Shown piece after piece: positions 20,688 to 31,651 of a stretch of DNA of 64,000 bases (position 1 is the stretch's first letter; each line of letters begins with the position of its first letter). The position numbers and the translations under genes are program-made. The notes under the pieces are model-generated. The model was not told the origin of the DNA, made no database searches, and saw nothing but the letters and a program-made list of their open reading frames with translations. Origin of the DNA: Rhizobium sp. RCAM05350 (GTDB lineage: Bacteria; Pseudomonadota; Alphaproteobacteria; Rhizobiales; Rhizobiaceae); the NCBI GenBank assembly GCA_024426085.1, contig CP087974.1, forward strand, positions 4,320,001-4,384,000, read 5' to 3'.

Positions 20688-22627
20688 ATGGTAGAATTAG
20701 ACGGCATCGCTCCGGCGATCGCTCAGGCATTGAGCAAGCGCGGTTATTCAGAGTTGACGCCGGTTCAGAAGGCTGTTTTAGGCCCTGAACTCGAAGGCAG
20801 GGACGCGCTGGTCTCGGCGCAGACCGGATCGGGCAAGACCGTTGCCTTCGGTCTGGCGCTCGCCTCGACGCTGCTCGACGGCAAGGACCGGTTCGGCCAG
20901 GCAGGCGCGCCGCTGGCGCTGGCCGTTGCGCCGACCCGCGAACTGGCTTTGCAGGTCAAGCGCGAGCTGGAATGGCTTTATGAACTGACTGGCGCGACCG
21001 TCGTCTCCTGCGTCGGCGGCATGGACATGCGCAGCGAACGGCGCGCGCTCGATCGCGGCGCCCATATCGTGGTCGGAACGCCCGGCCGTCTCTGCGACCA
21101 CATCCGCCGCAGCGGCCTTGATATGTCGAACCTGAAGGCCGTCGTTCTCGACGAGGCCGACGAAATGCTCGATCTCGGGTTTCGCGAAGACCTCGAATTC
21201 ATTCTCGAGGCAGCACCGGCCGAACGCCGCACGCTGATGTTTTCGGCGACCGTGCCGCGCTCGATCGCCAACCTGGCGAAGAGCTACCAGCGCGATGCCG
21301 TCCGCATCACGACGCAGGCCGAGCAGAAGCAGCATCTCGACATCGAATACCGGGCGCTGACCGTTGCTCCGTCCGACCGTGAAAATGCGATCATCAACGT
21401 TCTGCGTTTCTACGAGGCCAAGAATGCGCTGGTATTCTGCTCGACCCGTGCGGCCGTCAATCATCTGACTGCACGCTTCAACAATCGTGGTTTCTCGGTC
21501 GTTGCCATGTCCGGCGAACTCAGCCAGAACGAGCGCACCCATGCGCTGCAGGCGATGCGCGACGGACGCGCCCGCGTCTGCATCGCCACCGACGTTGCTG
21601 CGCGCGGCATCGATCTGCCCGGCCTCGAACTGGTTGTTCATGCCGATCTGCCGACCAATCCCGATACGCTGCTACACCCGGAGCGGCCTGCATGGGCCGT
21701 GCCGGACGCAAGGGCGTCAGCGCGCTGATCGTACCGAACAGCGCCCGCCGCAAGGCCGAACGGCTGTTGCGTGATGCCAATATCAATGCCGACTGGGGTC
21801 GTCCGCCATCGGCTGACGAGGTCAGCCGCCGCGACGACGAGCGGGTTCTGGCCGATCCGGCCCTGACGGAAGCAATCACGCCCGATGAGGCCGATTTCAT
21901 CCGCGAACTGCTGGAAAAGCATGGTGCCGAACAAGTGGCTGCAGCTTTCCTTCGGCAGGCGCGTGCCGGGCGTTCGGCGCCGGAAGATCTGATGGACACC
22001 CCATCCTACACGCCGTCGGGTGATCGCCCCGATCGTGGCGACCGCCCGGACCTGCAGCGAGCCGAGAGCGCCGCGCGGCGATTTCGGTGACAGCGTCTGG
22101 TTCTCGCTTTCTGCCGGCCGCAAGCAGAGCGTCGAGCCGCGCTGGCTGATCCCGATGCTGTGCCGCATCGGCAAGATCACCAAGCAGGAAATCGGTGCCA
22201 TCAAGATGCAGACCGAAGAAACCTACGTTGAGATCGCTCGCGAGTGGGTGGACCGTTTCGTCGAGGCGATCGGGCCCGGAAGCGGGGCGCTTGAAAAGGG
22301 CATCACCGTAACGCAGCTCGACGGCATGCCGGATATGTCCGGCGGCTCGCGCGGGCGCCGTTTGCCGGCAAGAAGCCTTACCCGGCAAAGACGGGCGACT
22401 GGAAGGGCGAAGGCAAGCCGAAGCGCAAGTTCGAAGGCAAACCCGACTTTGCCGGCGCCGATAACCGCCCGGCTGAAAAGACCGACAGCAAGCCCTGGAC
22501 CAAGAAGGCCGGCAAGCCGGGCTTCGACAAGCCGAAGTTCGATAAACCGAAATTCGACAAGCCGAAGTTTGACAAGCCAGGCACCGAGGGCGCCAAGCGC
22601 AAGCCGTTCAAGAACAAGTCGAACTGA
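20688..22627 (+). CDS. DEAD-box ATP-dependent RNA helicase, four frame breaks
   Basis: Cytosolic RNA helicase of about 645 residues, of the DbpA/DeaD group. Motifs in order: Q motif YSELTPVQKAVL, motif I AQTGSGKT, Ia PTRELALQ, Ib TPGRL, II DEAD in VLDEADEMLDLGF, III SATVP, IV ALVFCSTRAAV, V IATDVAARGIDLPGLELVVH, VI HRSGRMGRAGRKG (after correction). A C-terminal RNA-binding-like domain (SVWFSLSAGRKQSVEPRWLI, GDITKQEIG-like KITKQEIGAIKMQTEETYVE) is followed by a Lys-rich tail with four FDKPK repeats. Breaks: about 21678 (C gained), 21689 and 22053 (CG read as CTG), 22363 (C lost). The start has an AAAGA ribosome site. Such helicases often act in cold adaptation and ribosome assembly. Confidence 0.9.
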
Positions 22628-22670
22628 TTGTTTTTCGGGCGAGAGGGCACGGCCTGCTCGCTGAAGATTG

Positions 22671-22704
22671 AAAAACCCGCGTATCGAGAGATGCGCGGGT
22701 TTTT
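22671..22704. terminator. Bidirectional Rho-independent terminator
   Basis: AAAAACCCGCG and CGCGGGTTTTT form a hairpin flanked by A and T runs on the two sides, so it can serve both the helicase gene and the convergent pcaB end. Confidence 0.85.
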
Positions 22705-22726
22705 CGTTGAAAGGCAAATGCCTGCT

Positions 22727-23788
22727 TTATCCGGCTGCTACGCCAAGCCGCTTAATCTGTCCGGCAAGCGTTAAAGGAGCCGCGTACTTGAACCGCAGGC
22801 GATGGTCATTTGTGGCAAGATCATCCATTCGAGTGTCCACGCGGCACCGGATCGTTCCTGTTCATGGACCATCGACTGATGGATGCCGGCAAGCTGCACG
22901 GCATTAAAACGGGCGAGCGCGACAAGCGCCTCGGCTGCCACGGGGTTCAGCTTGTGCGGCATGGCCGACGAGCTGCCGCCACCCGACAGTTCGATCTCGT
23001 TTCCTGCCTGCGCAAGAAGGGCGATGTCCTGACCGAATTTACCAAGGCTACCCGATATCAGCGACAGGATGTGGGCGAGGTCGGCGATCGTTGTGCGCTG
23101 GCTCTGCCACTGCGGATGATCGGCGAGACCGAGATGTTCGGCAAGCGCCGCACGCACCGCGCCGGCCTTGTCGCCCAGCTTTTCCAGCGTCCCGGCGGCG
23201 CCGCCGAATTGCACCGGGAAAGACACGACGTCCATGCGCTCCAGACGGTCTTGGTAACTGGCGAGCGGTGCACTCCATGCGGTGACGCGATCCAGAAACC
23301 CGGATGGCGATGGCTGTCTGCATGCGCGTCTGCGCCATCAACGCGTTTGAACCCCATTGCCGGTTGATCTCCTCGAAAGCGGAGCGAAGATCATCCAAGC
23401 GGCTGCCCAGAAGCCTGCAAACCGATGTCAGGCGCAACATCAGGCTGGTGTCTATGACGTCCTGGCTTGTCGCACCGAAATGTACCTTTTCGGCTGCATC
23501 GCCGCCAACCGCCTTGCGCAATTGCCGAATGAGTTCGGGGACAACCACGCCGTCCGTTGCCGCCGTGCGCCGCAGGGCGAGGACATCCGGCAGGAAGTTG
23601 CCGCAGACCTCGGCGATGCGCGCTGCCGCATCGTTGGAAATGACGCCGTGCTCTGCTTGCGCTTTCGCCAGAGCCGCCTCGAAGGAGAGCATGGCGCGGA
23701 TATCTGCATCCGCTGAGAAGAAGGCGGCAATTTCCTCGTCGCCCAGAAGGCCCGAGAGAAACGGATGATCGAAAACGGAGGCGGTCAT
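22727..23788 (-). CDS. pcaB: 3-Carboxy-cis,cis-muconate cycloisomerase, two frame breaks
   Basis: Fumarase/aspartase-superfamily enzyme that lactonises 3-carboxy-cis,cis-muconate in protocatechuate degradation. MTASVFDHPFLSGLLGDEEI is the N-terminus; KVHFGATSQDVIDTSLMLRL and the superfamily signature GGGSSSAMPHKLNP are present, as is MVHEQERSGAAWTLEWMILP. Breaks: about 23296 (TT read as TTT on the minus strand, correcting to RVLDRVTAWSAPLASYQDRL), and one near 22790 close to the C-terminus. Read straight, the gene stops at 22771; another frame gives a plausible tail LTLAGQIKRLGVAAG ending at 22727. The exact repair of the last break is unclear. Last gene of the pca operon. Confidence 0.9.
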
Positions 23789-23801
23789 GTCTGTCCTGAG
23801 C

Positions 23802-24416
23802 CTATATATCGAGGAAGACGGTTTCCTTCTCCCCCTGTAGGTGAATGTCAAACGTATAGATAGTGCCCTCGCGCGGCGCGACCAGTGTCGCAACGCGCTG
23901 GCGATGCTCGATGCGGGCGAGCAGCGGGTCTTCGCTGTTGGCTTCTGCCTCGTCGGCAAAATACATGCGGGTGTGCAGGCCGATATTGATGCCACGGGCG
24001 ACGATCCAGACGGTGATGTGCGGCGCCATCTTGTGCCCGTCCTTGTAGGGCACGCATCCGGGCTTGATGGTTTCAAACGTGAAGAAGCCGTCGTCGGCGC
24101 TGGTGGGGCAGCGGCCCCAGCCGGTGAAATTGGGGTCGGCGGCGCCGCGCAGCTCCGACGGGCTGTTGTAGAAACCGGCGGCGTCTGCCTGCCAGATTTC
24201 GACGAGCGCGTCTTTCAACGGCGCACCGGCGCCGTCGATGACGCGGCCCTTGACGGTGATGCGCTCGCCGAGCGTCCGGTCGTTGACCATGGTGGTGCCG
24301 AGGTCGGTTTCATAGACGCCGGTGATCCCAGCGAAATTCGGAGTACAGCCGATATGGACATAGGGACCGGCGGTCTGTGACGGCGATTCCTTCAGGTAGC
24401 CAAGAGCCTGGACCAT
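23802..24416 (-). CDS. pcaG: Protocatechuate 3,4-dioxygenase alpha subunit
   Basis: Intact, 204 residues. Together with PcaH it forms the non-haem Fe(III) intradiol dioxygenase that opens protocatechuate to 3-carboxy-cis,cis-muconate. The intradiol core is visible: ERITVKGRVIDGAGAPLKDA, LVEIWQADAAGFYNSP, WGRCPTSADDGFFTFETIKP and PHITVWIVARGINIGLHTRM. The alpha subunit has a degenerate active site, as is usual. Its start overlaps the pcaH stop (TGATG), indicating coupled translation. Confidence 0.95.
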   Translation of the reverse strand: MVQALGYLKESPSQTAGPYVHIGCTPNFAGITGVYETDLGTTMVNDRTLGERITVKGRVIDGAGAPLKDALVEIWQADAAGFYNSPSELRGAADPNFTGWGRCPTSADDGFFTFETIKPGCVPYKDGHKMAPHITVWIVARGINIGLHTRMYFADEAEANSEDPLLARIEHRQRVATLVAPREGTIYTFDIHLQGEKETVFLDI

Positions 24417-25163
24417 CAGTTGCCCTCCATCCGGTTTTCAAACAGCGTCGAACGGCGGCCGCGCAAGACGATGTCGAACTTGTAGGCGCGGGCGTCCATC
24501 GGGATGGTGTTGGCCCAGTCGAGCGGTGCGATCAGCTGTTCGATGGCGCTTTTGTCCGGGATGGTCGTGACGATCGGACATTTCCAGATCATCGGGTCGC
24601 CTTCAAAATACATCTGGGTGATCAGCCGCTGGGCAAAGCCATGGCCGAAGATCGAGAAGTGGATATGGGCCGGGCGCCAGTCATTGACGCCGTTCGGCCA
24701 GGGGTAGGGGCCGGGCTTGACAGTGCGGAACCTGTAGGCGCCATCCTCATCGGTGATGGTGCGACCGCAACCGCCGAAATTGGGATCGAGTGGTGCGAGA
24801 TAGCTTTCTTTCTTGTGGCGATAGCGGCCGCCGGCATTGGCCTGCCAGAATTCCAGCAAGCGCCGCGCACCGGTAGTCCGCGCTCGTCCAGCACCCGGCC
24901 ATGGACGATGATGCGTTCGCCGATGGCGCTTTCGCCATTCTTCGCGAAATTGTGGATCAGGTCGTTGTCGAGGTCGCCGAGCATCGAGTGGCCGAAGACC
25001 GGGCCGGTGATCTCGGAAATCGTGCCGTCGAGCGATAGCAGCGCCTTTGCGGCGAGCGCAGCACCGAGGTCTTGTAGCCCGGCGTCAGCGCCGGGGCATG
25101 CCAGGCGCGGTCGCGCTGGAAGAACGCGCCGGTTTCAGGCTTCCTGTTGGAAAGATCAGACAT
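24416..25163 (-). CDS. pcaH: Protocatechuate 3,4-dioxygenase beta subunit, two frame breaks
   Basis: Catalytic subunit of about 248 residues. Fe-ligand regions are present: a Tyr in AGGRYRHKKE, a second Tyr in the KPGPYPWPNGVNDWRPAHIH stretch, and the HxH in RPAHIHFSIFG. N-terminus: MSDLSNRKPETGAFFQRDRA. Breaks: about 25046 (one A lost from CAAAAGG, restoring SPQKALLSLDGTISEITGPV) and about 24860 (one base lost, restoring RGALLEFWQANAGGR). Gene order pcaD-C-H-G-B is the usual rhizobial one. Confidence 0.93.
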
Positions 25164-25174
25164 GTCGTTCTGCC

Positions 25175-25580
25175 TCATGCCGCCTGCTCGGCGTCCATCT
25201 GTTCGAAAACCTGTTTGGCGATCTTGATCGCGCTGATTGGCGGCGGGAACGCCGGCGTAGATCGCTACATGCAACAGCGCTTCGCCGATATCCTCGCGGC
25301 TGGCGCCGGTATTGGCGGTGGCACGCACATGCATCGCTACCTCCTCGTCATGGCCAAGGGCGGCAAGCAGGGCGATGGTCACCATCGAGCGCTCGCGCTT
25401 CGTCCAGGTCGGCCGTGACCAGAGATTGCCCCAGGCGGCTTCGGTGATCAATTCCTGAAACGGCTGGTCGAAATCGGTGGTCGCCGACTGTGCCCGGTCG
25501 ACGTGACGGTCGCCCAGCACGGCGCGGCGGGTGACGAGGCCCTGACGGTAACGTTCGGTGGAAACTGCGGCGTCACTCAT
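25175..25580 (-). CDS. pcaC: 4-Carboxymuconolactone decarboxylase, one frame break
   Basis: About 135 residues, the normal size. It decarboxylates 4-carboxymuconolactone to beta-ketoadipate enol-lactone. Family motifs: RYRQGLVTRRAVLGDRHVDR, QELITEAAWGNLWSRP, REDIGEALLHVAIYAGVPAA. The CxxH of the wider AhpD fold is absent, as expected for the decarboxylase group. The break near 25235 (one T gained on the minus strand) hides the tail NSAIKIAKQVFEQMDAEQAA. Its start overlaps the pcaD stop. Confidence 0.93.
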
Positions 25581-26384
25581 GGGCTTTTTCTCCAGACAGG
25601 ACGATATCGATAAAGGCGCGCAACACAGCCGTCAGCGCTTCCGGTTGCTCGACGCAAGGGATGTGGCCGGCATCGGGGATGACTTCGTAGCGGGCGCCGG
25701 GAATGAGTTTGGCGGTCGACAGAACGACATCCGGCGGCGTCGATCCATCCTGGTCGCCGACGATGCAGATGGTCGGGACGGCGATGCGCTTGGCTGCCTC
25801 GGTGAAATCGGCATCGCGGATCGCAGCGCAGGTGCCGGCATAACCGGCGACCGGCTGGCGCACGAGCATGTTGCGATAGCCGTGCAGCGTGTTGTTTTCC
25901 GGCCGTCGGAAGGCCGGCGTGAACCATCGTTCGAGAATGCTGTCGGTGATGCTGGCGATGCCGTTCTGTTCGATGGCGGCGATGCGGGTGTTCCAGAGGT
26001 CCGCCGTGCCGATCTTGTGGGCGGTATCGCAGAGTGCCAACGCCCGCACGAGGTCCGGCCGGGCGGCATAGAGACCCTGTGCGACCAGGCCGCCGACCGA
26101 CAGGCCGCAGACGATCGCCTGCTTGACGGAAAGGAGATCGAGCAGGCCAGCGAGATCGGCGACGTGCAGGTCCATCGAATAGGGCATGTCTCCGACGTCG
26201 GAAAGGCCGTGGCCGCGCTTGTCATAGAGAACCATGGCAAAATCGCCGGCGAACCTGACGATGACGTCGCGCCAGATCTGAAATCCGTGCCGAGCGAATT
26301 GGCAAAGACCAGCGCCGGCTTGTCATTGGATGCGCCAATGACCTGATAATGAAGCGTGACGTCGTTGATGCGGGCAAACTGCAC
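25573..26384 (-). CDS. pcaD: 3-Oxoadipate enol-lactonase, one frame break
   Basis: Alpha/beta-hydrolase of about 270 residues that hydrolyses the enol-lactone to beta-ketoadipate. Nucleophile elbow GLSVGG, acid region VGDQDGSTPP and the catalytic His in PDAGHIPCVEQPE are all visible; N-terminus MQFARINDVTLHYQVIGASN. The break near 26278 (one base missing) hides IWRDVIVRFAGDFAMVLYDK. First gene of the pcaDCHGB operon, divergent from pcaQ. Confidence 0.92.
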
Positions 26385-26400
26385 GGGAATTCTCCTCAGG

Positions 26401-26426
26401 AACCAGATTGGAACTTTAATCTGGTT
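26401..26426. promoter_or_regulatory. Inverted repeat in the pcaD-pcaQ divergent promoter
   Basis: AACCAGATT and AATCTGGTT are a perfect 9-bp inverted repeat separated by 8 bp, lying directly upstream of pcaD. It may be a regulator site or overlap the pcaD promoter or leader; LysR-type regulators often use two sites. Confidence 0.5.
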
Positions 26427-26455
26427 CGGTAAAATGACATTTTATTGCCTATCAT

Positions 26456-26469
26456 TAACTCCTGAGTTA
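26456..26469. promoter_or_regulatory. Candidate PcaQ operator
   Basis: TAACTC-CT-GAGTTA is a dyad 9 bp before the pcaQ ATG. Published work on rhizobial PcaQ describes a dyad with AACC/GGTT-like arms near the pcaD promoter; this site is similar in position and shape but differs in sequence, so assignment is tentative. Confidence 0.5.
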
Positions 26470-26478
26470 TGAGTTGGC

Positions 26479-27425
26479 ATGATCGACGCTCGCGTGAAAT
26501 TCCGCCATTTGCAGACCTTTGTCGAGGTCGCCCGCCAGAAGAGCGTGATGAAGGCGGCTGACCTCTTGCATGTCAGCCAACCGGCGGTGACCAAGACCAT
26601 CCGCGAACTGGAAGAGGTTTTGGGCGTTTCCGTCTTCGAGCGCGACGGCCGCGGCATCAAGATTACCCGTTATGGCGAGGCTTTCCTGCGGCATGCGGGG
26701 GCGGCACTGACCGCGCTCAGGCAAGGGCTGGATTCTGTCTCCCAGGAGCGCTCCGGCGACGGGCCGCCGGTCCGGATCGGCGCGCTTCCGACCGTTTCGA
26801 CACGGATCATGCCGCGGGCGATGGTGAATTTCCTCAAGGAGGAAACCGGCAGCCGCATCAAGATCGTCACCGGCGAGAATGCCGTGCTTCTGGAACAATT
26901 GCGGGTCGGCGATCTCGATCTGGTCGTCGGGCGGCTTGCTGCGCCTGAGCAGATGACCGGGTTTTCATTTGAACATCTCTATTCCGAGCAGGTCGTCTTC
27001 GTCGTGCGCACCGGGCATCCGCTGCTATCGGCAAAGCAGTCGGTGTTCGACAATCTCGGCGTTTACCCGGTGCTGATGCCGACTCGCGCTTCGATCATCC
27101 GGCCGTTTGTCGAACGGTTCCTGATCACCAATGGCATTGCCAGCCTTCCCAACCAGATCGAAACCGTCTCCGATTCTTTCGGCCGGGCCTTCGTGCGCAC
27201 CAGCGACGCCATCTGGATCATTTCGACGGGTGTGGTGGCCGGCGATATCGAGGATGGGGTGCTGGCAGCCTTGCCGATCGATACCAGCGAGACGAAGGGG
27301 CCGGTCGGCCTGACGATGCGGGCCAATGCCATTCCCTCGGTGCCGTTGGCGATCCTGATGCAGACGGTCCAGAGGCGGCGGCCGAGATTTCCTCCGTTCC
27401 AGGTGCTGGTGTGGAACGACGGTAG
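26479..27425 (+). CDS. pcaQ: LysR-type activator of the pca operon, one frame break
   Basis: About 315 residues. The N-terminal winged helix reads FRHLQTFVEVARQKSVMKAA, DLLHVSQPAVTKTIRELEEV and LGVSVFERDGRGIKITRYGE. The effector domain begins VRIGALPTVSTRIMPRAM. PcaQ activates pcaDCHGB in response to the pathway intermediate carboxymuconolactone or related compounds (family knowledge). The break near 27373 (GG read as G) hides the true C-terminus VQEAAAEISSVPGAGVERR, which ends in a TAG at 27423. The divergent arrangement with pcaD supports the name. Confidence 0.92.
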
Positions 27426-27523
27426 TCCCTATGGTTTTCCTGTACGAAATTACCACCCGCTGATAATCTGCATTCAACTCCAAGTTTTGGATTTCATTGG
27501 CGTATTCGGAGTTAGAGGCAAAC

Positions 27524-29507
27524 ATGTCGGAAATTACGGGAGCGCCTGCCGCAAAGGGCCAGCCGACGGTCTGGACCAGGTCCCTAAGGTCGCTTCTGGG
27601 GCTTGCCATGGCAGCCCTGCTGATCGCCGTTTCGGGAACGTTGGTCAGCCTCGGCTACGTGCGGGCGCGCGATGCCGCCCTCGTCAATGCCGAGGCGGAC
27701 ATGCGGGCCTTTTCCGAACGGCTGGTCGACCGGTTGGGCATTCTTTCCGGACGCACGACGGCGCTGGTAGGGTTCACCGCCTCGATCGCCAATTCCATTC
27801 TCGTGCCGCCACCGGAACGGATGATCGACAAGATCAAGCTGCTGCGCGAAATCATTGCCCAGTCCTCCAATCTCGACGGTATTTATGCCGGCTATCCGGA
27901 TGGGGCCTTCATCCAGGCTGTCGATCTGAGCGCGCCGGCGTGGCGCAAAGCTCTCGATGCACCGGACATGGCGACGATCGCAGTCCGTTCGATGCAGGTG
28001 GAGCCGACGGGCGAGCGTAGTAACCGGCTGATCTTTCTCGATTGGGAGGGCAATCAGATGCTGGAGCGCCGCCTGATCCCGACCGGGTTCGATCCAAGAC
28101 AACGTCCCTGGTATCAGGCCGCGGTCAACGGCACGATGCCGGCGGCGATCGGGCCTTACACGATGGTGACGACAGGCGCTCTCGGCATGACCATCTCGCA
28201 GGCGCATCGCGGCAATGGCGGCATTGTCATCGGTGCGGACATTGATCTTGGCACCATCACGGAATTCATGGCGCGCGAACGCCTGACAGCGGATACCGTT
28301 GCTTTCGTGTTGGATGCGGCCGGAAAGCCGATCATGCATTCCGATCGTGGGCTGATGGCGCGCATGACGGCGGTGAAGGAAAAGGGGAGCTGGATGTTTC
28401 AAAGCCGGTCGAGCCGCTGCTTTCCGGTATCAAGGCAAACCTTCCGACAGGTAACGGGGTGAGTTTCGCCGCTATTGGCGGGCGCACCTATATCATCGTG
28501 GCGACCTCGGTGAAGTCAGTCCTGTTGCTGGCCGGACATCGCACGGTGGTGGCAGCCCCTTTGGATGAACTGACGGCCACTGCCAATCGCAACCTCTATC
28601 AGGGGCTTGCTATTGCCGGCGCCATCGTCATCTTCGGGCTGCTTGCCGCATTGTTCGTGGCGCGACTGATCACCCAGTCGCTCGGTCAGTTGACCGCCAG
28701 CGCTAACCGGCTGCAGGATCTCGGACTTCACTGCGCCGAGCGAGGTTTCCTCGCATGTTACCGAGATATCGACGCTTGGCCGGGCGATGAACCGGGCGCG
28801 AGATGCGATCTTCACCTTCGCGCTCTATGTGCCGAAGGAACTGGTGCGCAAGGGTATCGGATCCGGGCAATTCGCCGGACGTGGCGCCCGGCGGCAGGAG
28901 GTGACGGCTTGGTTCACCGATATTTACGATTTCACCACGTTGAGCGAGCAACGGACGCCGGAAGAAGTGGTGGCGCTGCTGTCTGACTATTTCGACATCT
29001 TCAACGAGACGGTCAGCGAGCATGGCGGCGAGATTATCCAGTTTCTCGGGGATTCGGTCTTTGCCATGTGGAATGCGCCGGTTGCCGACGAGCATCACGC
29101 GGAAAATGCCTGCTGCTGCGCTGGCGGTGGAGCGGAAACTCAAAGTGTTCAACGCCAACCTAAAGGCGCAGGGGCTGCCGGAATTGCGCACCCGTTTCGG
29201 TATCCATACCGGCACCGCGGTTGTCGGCAGTGTCGGGGCTAAAGAGCGGTTACAGTACACCGCAATGGGCGACACCGTGAATGTGGCATCGCGGCTGGAG
29301 GGCATGAACAAGGTCTACGGCACGACGATCCTTGCCAGCAGTGCCGTGGTTGCGCTGTGCGGCGATACGATCACCTTTCGCGCGCTCGGTGAAGCGCAGG
29401 TCAAGGGCAGGGCGACGGCGCTGCAACTGTTCGAGGTTGTCGGCGAAAAGAAGCAGACGCTGCAGCAAGAGCACTGTCCGGAGACGCAGGCAGCGGCACG
29501 GAACTGA
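27524..29507 (+). CDS. Class III adenylate/guanylate cyclase with periplasmic sensor, three frame breaks
   Basis: About 660 residues. An N-terminal membrane helix (LLGLAMAALLIAVSGTLVSL) is followed by a periplasmic Cache-type domain (SNLDGIYAGYPDGAFIQAVD, PTGFDPRQRPWYQAAVNGTM), a second helix (YQGLAIAGAIVIFGLLAALF), a HAMP-like linker and a class III cyclase domain. Metal-binding Asp residues are in VTAWFTDIYDFTTLSEQ; other motifs are EIIQFLGDSVFAMW, FGIHTGTAVVGSVGAKERLQ and MGDTVNVASRLEG. Breaks: about 28385 (one G lost), 28724 (one G gained) and 29111 (CG read as CTG). It is likely a membrane receptor making cAMP or cGMP. It follows pcaQ by 100 bp; a link to aromatic sensing is speculative. 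Confidence 0.88.
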
Positions 29508-29510
29508 CGC

Positions 29511-29694
29511 TCAATCCTCGGAATAGCGCTGCTCGCGCCAAGGATCGCCGAGCATGTGATAGCCGTTCTTCTCCCAGAAACCGGCCTGATCGCCGGCCAT
29601 GAATTCGATGCGGCGCAGCCATTTGGCGCTTTTCCAGAAGTAGAGATGCGGGTTTGGAGGCCGTCAGTTTCGTTTCCGGGGTCTCGTCTGTCAT
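29511..29694 (-). pseudogene. Internally deleted sulfite-oxidase-like molybdopterin oxidoreductase remnant
   Basis: Sixty codons join an N-terminal fragment (MTDETPETKLTASK) to the C-terminal signature of YuiH-type, sulfite-oxidase-like oxidoreductases (PHLYFWKSAKWLRRIEF, FWEKNGYHMLGDPWREQRYS). Full proteins of this family are about 200-220 residues; the middle, including the molybdenum-cofactor site, is missing. One extra C near 29655 also breaks the frame. Either a real deletion between the two ends or a gap collapsed in the assembly would produce this. Confidence 0.7.
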
Positions 29695-29813
29695 GATGGA
29701 AACTCGTTGCTTGCGCCCGTGCTGGCGGGTGAGGTGGCGTAATGGAAGTACAGTTTTAATCCGGAAGCGTGTCAAGCCGCCCCGCAACACGGGCGGTACT
29801 CTGGAACAGTACA

Positions 29814-29846
29814 AGGCCCGCGCATATCCAAATGCGCGGGCCTTGT
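29814..29846 (-). terminator. Strong hairpin downstream of the APC permease
   Basis: AAGGCCCGCGCAT pairs perfectly with ATGCGCGGGCCTT around a 6-nt loop, about 20 bp beyond the permease stop. There is no long T run on the minus strand, so it may end transcription weakly or protect the mRNA end. Confidence 0.65.
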
Positions 29847-29866
29847 CTTGTTTCAGTCAAGCCCAA

Positions 29867-31651
29867 TCAAGCCGGCAGCTGGAAGTAGGCGTTTGCAGCG
29901 AGAACGACAGCAAGGCCGCCTGCCAGGCGACATAAGGCAGGATGCCGGCCTTCTTGACGCCGAGGTCTTGACCGACCAGGCCAAGGTCTTCCATCGCGCC
30001 TGCCGGGAATTTGCCGCCGTCGCGCACATAGTGGCGATAGGCGAAGACCGGCAGGATGAGGGCGGCGAAGATGAAGCCGACCCAGAGCGCGTTGGAATAA
30101 CCCCAGACCTTGGCACCGGCACCAAGGAACAGCGCGTTGACGAAGGCGAGAACGGTGTTGAGGCCGATCAGCCAGGTCGGCGCCTTCCATGGGCGCGCGA
30201 TATGGCCTGAGTCCATACGGTGGATCCAGCCGGCGTTGAGGTTGAGGAAGTTGAAGATGATATAGCCGACATTGGAGACCGCCAGCACGAAGAAGTAGCC
30301 GGCCACGTCGGAGGCAATGGCAAGCAGGATCAGGTTGAAGGCGAAGTCGGTCCACATGGCGCGGGTGGGCGCGCCGTGTTCGTTGACGTGATCGAGATAT
30401 TTCGGCAACCAGCCATCCTTTGCCCCCTGATAGAGGGTGCGCGATGAGCCGGCCATCGCCGTCATGATGGCCAGGAACAGCGCCATGATCATCAGGATGA
30501 CGAGGATCTGTGTGACGATCCGGCCGCCATGGACGAGGCTTGCCAGGGCTTCAGCAACGCCCGTTCCATCGACGATGCCGGGTGCGAGCATGCCCGCATG
30601 GCCGAGAACGCCCTGGAAGGTGAAGGGAATGAGGAAGAAGAACAGGCAGCAGAGCAGGCCGGAATAGAAGATCGCCTTGAAGGTATCGGTCTTCGGGTTC
30701 TTCAGTTCGCGGGTGTAGCAGACGGCCGTTTCAAAGCCGTAGGTCGACCAAGCCGCGATATAGAGACCGCCAAGGAACAGCGTCCAGCCACCATTGCTCC
30801 AGACGCCGTCAATGCCGGAATAGCCGGCTGTCGGCGGTACGAGGTTGGTGACGTTGGCGCTGTCGATCTGGCCGGAGAAGATCGGGTAGAGGCCGATGAT
30901 CAAGAGCGGCAGGAGAACGATGATGGCAAGCCATTTCTGAACGCTGGCCGTTCCCTGGATGCCACGATGCTGGATCGCGAAGATCACCAGCATCAGGATG
31001 CCGCCGATGACGAAGGTGGCGTTGAGGTTGGCCTTGGCGAGGAACGGAATGTCGAAGGTGATCAGTGACCAGTTGCGGATCGCCGGCGTCAATGCCGCGA
31101 TCGCATCGGTCGAAAGCAGGGCGGAGATGGCGTCCTGTGGTGTCTTGCCGGCATTGGCGGCAAGCCATTCCACGACGCGCGGGCTTTCCGCCGTCAGCGT
31201 TGCCATATTGGCGTTGATCCATTCCATGACGGCCGGGCTATCGGCGCCGGGAATGGGAAATAGGGCGTTGAGGATGTAGCCCGCGGCGATGGCGCAGCCG
31301 AGCGACAGAACCGGCGACCAGGCGAACCAGTTGCACCACACCGACAATGGCGCGATGAATTTCGAATAACGCAGCCAGGCGGTGGCGCCATAGATCGATG
31401 CGCCGCCCGATTTGTTGCCGAACATGCCGGCAATTTCGGCGTAGGTGAAGGACTGCAGGAAGCCCATCACCATGGAAATGATCCAGACCACGAAGGCGAG
31501 CTTGCCCGTCGTGCCGGCAATGCCGCCGATGGAGAAGAGCACCAGCGGCGGTACGCCGGCAGCGACCCAGAATGCCCCTTTCCAGTCCAGCGCGAATCAG
31601 CCCGGTGCCTGACGCAGCGGCCGATCCCTCGGTCTCAACGATAGATGCCAT
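29867..31651 (-). CDS. APC-superfamily amino-acid/amine permease, two frame breaks
   Basis: About 595 residues with 12 or more hydrophobic segments (KLAFVVWIISMVMGFLQSFT, ATFVIGGILMLVIFAIQHRG, VTQILVILMIMALFLAIMTA). An unusually long extracytoplasmic loop lies between segments 3 and 4. N-terminus MASIVETEGSAAASGTGLIR then, past the break, ALDWKGAFWVAAGVPPLVLF. Breaks: about 31595 (one GC unit lost from CGCGCGCTG) and 29915 (one C lost), correcting the end to LAVVLAANAYFQLPA. It is divergent from tdm, so it probably imports trimethylamine, its N-oxide or a related amine; the substrate is inferred from context only. Confidence 0.82.
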
